The position numbers were made by a program, and so were the translations under genes. DNA of 64,000 bases from Cryptomeria japonica. Lineage: Eukaryota > Streptophyta > Pinopsida > Cupressales > Cupressaceae. Positions 58,833 through 64,000 of the stretch are shown here, piece by piece (the first letter of the stretch is position 1; each line of letters begins with the position of its first letter). The notes beneath the pieces were generated by a model, which saw only the letters and a list, made by a program, of their open reading frames with translations, did no database searches and was not told the origin of the DNA. The stretch spans positions 200,158,341 through 200,222,340 of the forward strand of contig NC_081408.1 in the NCBI RefSeq assembly GCF_030272615.1, read 5' to 3'.

Positions 58833-60470
58833 ACACCTGCGGGTGATTGTAGCCATATGATTTTGACATCATTGTATCATGACACTTTTGATTATATATA
58901 TGAGATGATTCATCTTTGTGGCAGCTATATGCATGTGTACCTATGTGATGAGATGTTCTTATGTGATGCTTATGATATGGATGCAAATATGTATGTAATG
59001 CAATGTTTTTGTTCTTTTATGTTTTAAAATGTTATGCCAATGCAAATGTAAATGTATATAATGCATATGAATATGATAATGCAAATGTAAATTGTGCTAA
59101 CAGGTGTTGTGTGCAGGATGTGATGCAGTTGTGATATCTATATATATGTATGAAATGCTTATATGTGGTAATGTAGGTGCAGCTACATGAAATGCAAATA
59201 TTTTTGGTGTGTCATTATACTCAGTCATGTGATAGCGGGCTACGCGGACTTGAGAAGGACAATGGAAGTCAATCGAGAAAAGGGGGATGGAAGATAGAAG
59301 ATATGAAAGTGAAAGAGCTTCTTGTACGTTATCATCATTGAGCTTTATTATGGCAAGTACGTTATGACAATCGAGGCATATGTTCGACCTAGAAAGTCAT
59401 TGTACTTGTTTGCATGGAGATAAGACAGTCACAAACAAGGAATGCCCCAGTTCATACTAGACTCACAGTGTCCTGATATCCTTGGACAAGTCATAGCATT
59501 ACTAAGAGACAATCCACAGACAGCAAATACAAATAGGTGACGATACCCCATCCTCGCCTTTCTAGTCAAAGACATCCTGGAGATAGAATCTCTAGTCAAA
59601 GACATCCAAGAAAAGCTAAAAGACATGTCACCAAAAGATAAAATCAAAATAAAACCAAGACTCGACACCAACATCCACTGTAGTCCTCAAGTTTAGTGTC
59701 TCTTGTCACTTGTATAAGTCTTATTTGATTGTGGTCACAATGTTTACTTTCACAAAAAGGATAGATAACACTGAACCATATGTTGTCTGAGTCTGTTGAA
59801 ATATTTGATTTGTTGAAGCCCATTGTTGCTGCTGTGTCTCATCTGAAACTGACTGAATCCATGAAACTGATACTTTATTGTGGATCTATGATGCATATGT
59901 TGCTTTATTGCGGATTGTGCCAGGATAGACTAGAGAAAGGTGGAAGAAACTGTACTCCTTAAAACATGTGATGTTCTCAGTTCTACACCCATCATTAGAT
60001 GTAGGATTTTGCCTTAGCCACAGATAGGATCTGATTTATTATGGATGGAAAGGGAGTGAAAAGGGGGGTTTATTGCGAATGGCTAACCAATCTTGGGTAG
60101 ATCAATAACAAGCCATGATGGGAATGGGTATGTTTATTATGGATGAATAGGTTGTGAGTGTGTGCAAAGTGAAGTGATGAAAGAGAATCCTAAAGGAGGG
60201 AGGAGCAATGTCTCTACACATGGTGTTGGTGACCCAGTTTTCACCATGGTACTTGGCCAGGGCGCCACCGAAGTGGTTTTCACCGTTGGACGAAATTATT
60301 TCTCTTTACTTTTTTTGATTTTTCAATGTTTTTTGTGTCACAAGGCGCCTGTTTGCCAGGTTTTCACCAAGTAACGATTTTTTTGTTTTATAATTTTTTT
60401 TTGTATTTTTGAATTTTTTGATTTTTTTTTGTATTTTTGAATTTTTTATTTTTTTTGTATTTTTTGAATT
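58828..60470 (-). repeat. Repeated terminal block R2 (probable LTR/3' region of Gypsy copy B)
   Basis: A direct repeat of R1 at a spacing of about 8.1 kb, with the same TGTAGACACC edge. Private changes include a local duplication of TCTAGTCAAAGACATCC (59560-59610) and expansion of a TTTTTTTGTATTTTTGAAT unit next to the coding region (60390-60475), which copy A has once. Confidence 0.5.
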
Positions 60471-62171
60471 AGGATACTCTGAAGAGATATGTATAAAACT
60501 TGTGAAGGTGCATGTTGTTGATAGGATCCTCCAAAGGTTCACCTTCTGTAGTTGAGAGCTGATATGCATATGCTGTTGTAATGACGTAAGGACCAAGCCA
60601 ATTTGGTTCGAACTTGCCCTTCGTCTCTCTGTCTTGCTGATTTTTGGTGTTTTCTCTGAGAACCAAATCACCTACCTCAAATGTGCGAGGCTTGACCTTG
60701 TTATTGTAGCTACATTTTTCCTTGACTGAATGATGTGTAGCTTGAGTGACTGTCTTCCTTGATGAAGAAACTGAGATAGAATTACTAGCATGTGGACTAC
60801 ACAGGCCCATATGCGTGTCACCTGAAGAAGTTTGGGCATCCCTGATAACAAAGTCCTTCAAGGAAGCTCCATTAAAGGTCCATGATGTATCACCAAAAGG
60901 GAATGGATGTGTGAAACAAGTGGATGAGTGATGAAGGCTTATGATTGTGAAAAGAAGTGAAAGTAGGATAGCATGATGGAGACTTAAGATCAACAAGTGT
61001 GCTTTTTGACTTGAAATTTTAGAACTTTTGCCCCCAGTTATTTTGGTATTAGGGGAGATCATCTCTTGTTCCTTTTCTTTCATAGGATTTTTATCCTTGA
61101 CTTTGATTTTTGCAGAGTCCAATAGCTTTTGATTTTGATTTGTACTAAAGGACTTTTCTTTATTTTTGACTTGTAGATTTTTCTTTTCAAAACTTGATTT
61201 TTGATCTCCAATGAGTAAGGGCCTTTGTGATTCTTGTTGATCCAAGTCTAGAAATGGAGTGGAAATGGTTTGAGTGGATGAAATGGTAAGGCTATGTGAG
61301 TTCTCAAGAGGGTTGGTGATACACTCAATAGATTCTTTGTTGGAACCACTCTTAGGATTATTGATATCAAGAGTTGCTTGCACCGCTAGAGGAGATTTGC
61401 ATTCGGACTTAGTAGCCACAACACTAGGTGGTTCACACCCAATTCCTTGATATTGCAAATTGTTTGTAGACTGTTCCTGTTGACTGAATACCTTAAGAGA
61501 AAATGGGAGTTGGTCAACATGAAATATATACTCACCACATCCTAGGTCTTTAATCTTGAACCTTTCTTTTAGCTCTACTTGTTTGGATGTAGAAGCTTTT
61601 AAGGAATTAGGATCCACATATGTCGATGAAGGAACAGCTTCGCGATTGACTGGGATTGTTATTTCTATTCGAGGTGTAGATTGTTGCAATATATGAATGG
61701 ATTTGGATCCGCTTTGATGGTCACTTCAACTCCATTATGTGGAAACTTGATACATCGATGATATGTAGATGGTATTGCACTCATCTCATGAATCCAAGGA
61801 CGTCCCAAGAGTATGTTGTATGTGAGATCTAGATCAAGGACCTGAAAAACCATATCCTTTGTAACGGGCCCAACTCTAAGAGGTAAGGTGACTGTGCCTT
61901 TGGATGAATGCTCTTCATCATCATATGCCTTGATGGTAATTTTGTTTGTAGAATTCACAGCTTTGTCGGAATATCCCAATTGTTTAATAGTTCTCAATGT
62001 AAAAATGTTTAGACCTGCTCCTCCATCTATCAGGACTCATTTTATTCGATGTTTGTGTATGAAGGCTTCAATGTGTAGTGGTGCATTATGTGGCTGACTT
62101 ACATATGCGTCATCGGCTTCTGTGAAAGTAAGGGAGTGTGGAATGGAAAGGTATCCCACCATGGCTTGAAA
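60469..62171 (-). pseudogene. Gypsy copy B: protease fused to integrase C-terminus
   Basis: Same domain order as copy A, including the hydrophobic segment (LLILSLHHAILLSLLFTIIS) and the GPY/F end. Lesions are different: TGA near 62040 just before LIDGGAGLN (CGA in copy A) and a frame change near 61670 between protease and linker. The natural stop is lost (TAG to TAT), extending the protein by six residues to 60469. The shared absence of RT and integrase core therefore predates the separation of the copies. Confidence 0.85.
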
Positions 62172-64000
62172 CTAGTCCACATTCAAATCAGTAGGAACTG
62201 CAGTGTCTCTCAATATTTTGTCAAGAATAGCCTTATGTGCAGGGGATATGCATAGGAGCTCAAGAATGGAGATGAGCACGGGTGTCTTCCCTAACTGTTC
62301 TACAAGGTCATACTCAGGTTTGGTTGATGAAGAAGCCATATTTTTAGTTGAAGCACCTGGCAAAGTAATTTTACCTTGACGAGTTGTAACATGACATTTA
62401 GAGGTAGGTTCGGAAGAAGATCCAACACCTCTTAGGACAATCTTGGGTCGCTGAGGAGGATTCTCAGGGTTTTTTTTCTTGATGGTAATAGTAGAGATAT
62501 GCTTGTCCATCGAGATATGATTGATAGTTGAATCATAGTTGTAAGGTGCTCTAGTATAGTTGGCCTGATCATCTGTGGCTTTAGCTTTTCCCTTGTCATG
62601 CTTTGGGAATGGTTCCTTAAACATCTCATGTTCTTGATTAGACGAATGTCCCTCAATCTCAATGTCACCTCTATCAATGAGATCCTGTATGATGTTCTTC
62701 AGTCGATGACAATTTCCTGTCTTATGACCCTTGCTCTTATGAAATTCACAATACTCATCATCATTCCACCAATTCGGCTTAACCTTTGGTTCATATGGAG
62801 GAAAATCTGGAACTGTGATTACCTTGTTTGCCACAAGCTTCTTGAAAACTGACTCAAGTGGTTCTCCCAATGGAGTGTACTTCCTTCGTGATCTAGAAGT
62901 TGTTTGAGTATTTAATCGATTGTTTGTAGAACTTGATCCTGAAAAGATGAATTTAGGTCGCACTGTGTTGGCATCAACAACACCATCATTGACTGTGTTC
63001 TTGTTTTTATTCCAAAATCTTGGCTTGTCTTTTCCTTTAAAGTCATCTTTGTTTTCCTTAAATATCTTAATGACTCCTTGTTCAATTAGGACCTTTTCTG
63101 TTGCTAAGCCTTTTTCGATAACATCCTTGAAGGTAGACAAACAAGCTCTCCTTAAGTCATAACCAATCTCGAACATCTCTACCATTTGTTTTTGTGGAAT
63201 CTCACAAGAGCATCTGCTGGCTAGATTTCTCCATCTTTGTAAAAATGATGCAAAAGATTCTCCCTCTTTTTGCTTGGTGTTGCACAAAGTAGTGACTGAT
63301 ATGTCTGTCTCTATATTGTAGGAGAAATGTTGAATAAATGCTTCTGCTAGGTCACCCCATGACTTAATACCAGGTGGAAGTTGGGAGAACCATTCCATAG
63401 CTTGATCACCTAAGCTTTGTGGGAATAATCTCATCAAATATGTCTCTTCTGTTGCTACCTCAATGCAAGCTATGAAAAATTGTCTTATATGTGCCTTAGG
63501 ATCCCCTTTTCCTCTATACTTATCAAATTTAGGCGTCACAAAGTGTGCAGGAAAAGGAGGCATTGGAATGCTCTTGTCAAATGGATAAGGACATATGTCT
63601 CTCATTGTGTATGTTGGCTTCGGTGTATTTATGTCCTCCATTTTCTTTGTAAGTCCCTGATTTGTTGCTCCAAATTGCTCTTAGGTGGAGATCGACTTCT
63701 TGGACCATACCCCATGCTTGAGGTACCCATTGGAGGAAGAGCATGTTGCATATATGGATGGTATTGATCATACACATGTTCATATGGAGGAGGTTTGTAA
63801 TGATGCTGCATATATGGACCACTTGGTATAGATTCATGTTGAGGAACACCATATCTATTTTGCGCATGTATACCATATTCTACATGCATGTCATGTTCCA
63901 TTGTGTTGCCCCCAAATTTGACATGAGGTTTCCTTGTGTCCAAATTTTGAGCATGCCTTTGAACATCCAATTGCTTTGGTGGTTGATCCTTAGCATTGGT
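62172..64000 (-). pseudogene. Gypsy copy B: gag and pre-protease (runs off the window)
   Basis: The frame is open for 489 codons (63641-62172) covering the capsid (EWFSQLPPGIKSWGDLAEAF), the variant CX2HX4HX4C knuckle (CEFHKSKGHKTGNC) and the pre-protease region, ending at TAG 62172-62174 (CAA in copy A). One A is missing near 63645 relative to copy A, which shifts the N-terminal half (63970-63629). Copy B lacks four residues after VEMF that copy A has. The true start lies beyond 64000. Confidence 0.85.

Overview
This window reads as intergenic DNA from a large plant genome. It is a dense, nested stack of LTR retrotransposons with no recognisable host housekeeping gene, rRNA, tRNA or CRISPR array. 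The plant assignment rests on Copia elements with an initiator-Met-tRNA primer site, plant-type Ty3/Gypsy gag-protease proteins, a plant mobile domain (PMD) gene, and stop codons that look like decay at methylated CAG/CTG sites. A gymnosperm would fit the mix of old nested elements and very long LTRs, but this is an inference. All divergence figures below are hand estimates.

Region 1 (1-22017): a tandem LTR-internal-LTR-internal-LTR array of a large non-autonomous element (LARD-like). It has LTRs of about 4.05 kb, an Arg-tRNA-type primer binding site and a 2.6 kb internal domain. The internal domain carries one unrecognised 517-codon reading frame, broken differently in each copy. The second internal domain is split by a full-length Copia element (Copia-1, 9926-15942, minus strand, LTRs about 2 % apart, TSD AATTT).

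Region 2 (22018-32246): remnants of older LTRs. A complete but heavily mutated Copia element (Copia-2, 23972-31501, plus strand, LTRs of 1.58 kb about 6 % apart) has inserted into one of them.

Region 3 (32247-47697): an older Copia element (Copia-3, minus strand, LTRs roughly 12 % apart, right LTR truncated). It is split by a non-autonomous Gypsy element (Gypsy-4, 35462-43967, plus strand, LTRs about 4 % apart). Gypsy-4 has a single long frame with a protease-like and a G-patch-like segment but no recognisable capsid, RT or integrase.

Region 4 (47697-64000): a mosaic of Gypsy pieces and a captured plant gene. Two direct copies (A, 52358-56474; B, 60469 to the window end) encode gag-protease. 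In both, the protease frame runs straight into the integrase C-terminal GPY/F module, with RT, RNase H and the integrase core missing. Around them lie the two halves of a PMD gene. Two N-terminal exons with a coherent splice junction are on the minus strand (50662-48253). A C-terminal exon is on the plus strand (58391-58832). Both halves abut the same TGTAGACA terminus of a repeated 1.6 kb block.

Nothing here works as a living operon or pathway. The genes are parts of mobile elements, nearly all inactivated. Their nesting gives a relative order: Copia-3 is older than Gypsy-4, and the LARD array is older than Copia-1. Many nonsense changes are TAG where the relative has, or the motif implies, CAG/CAA.
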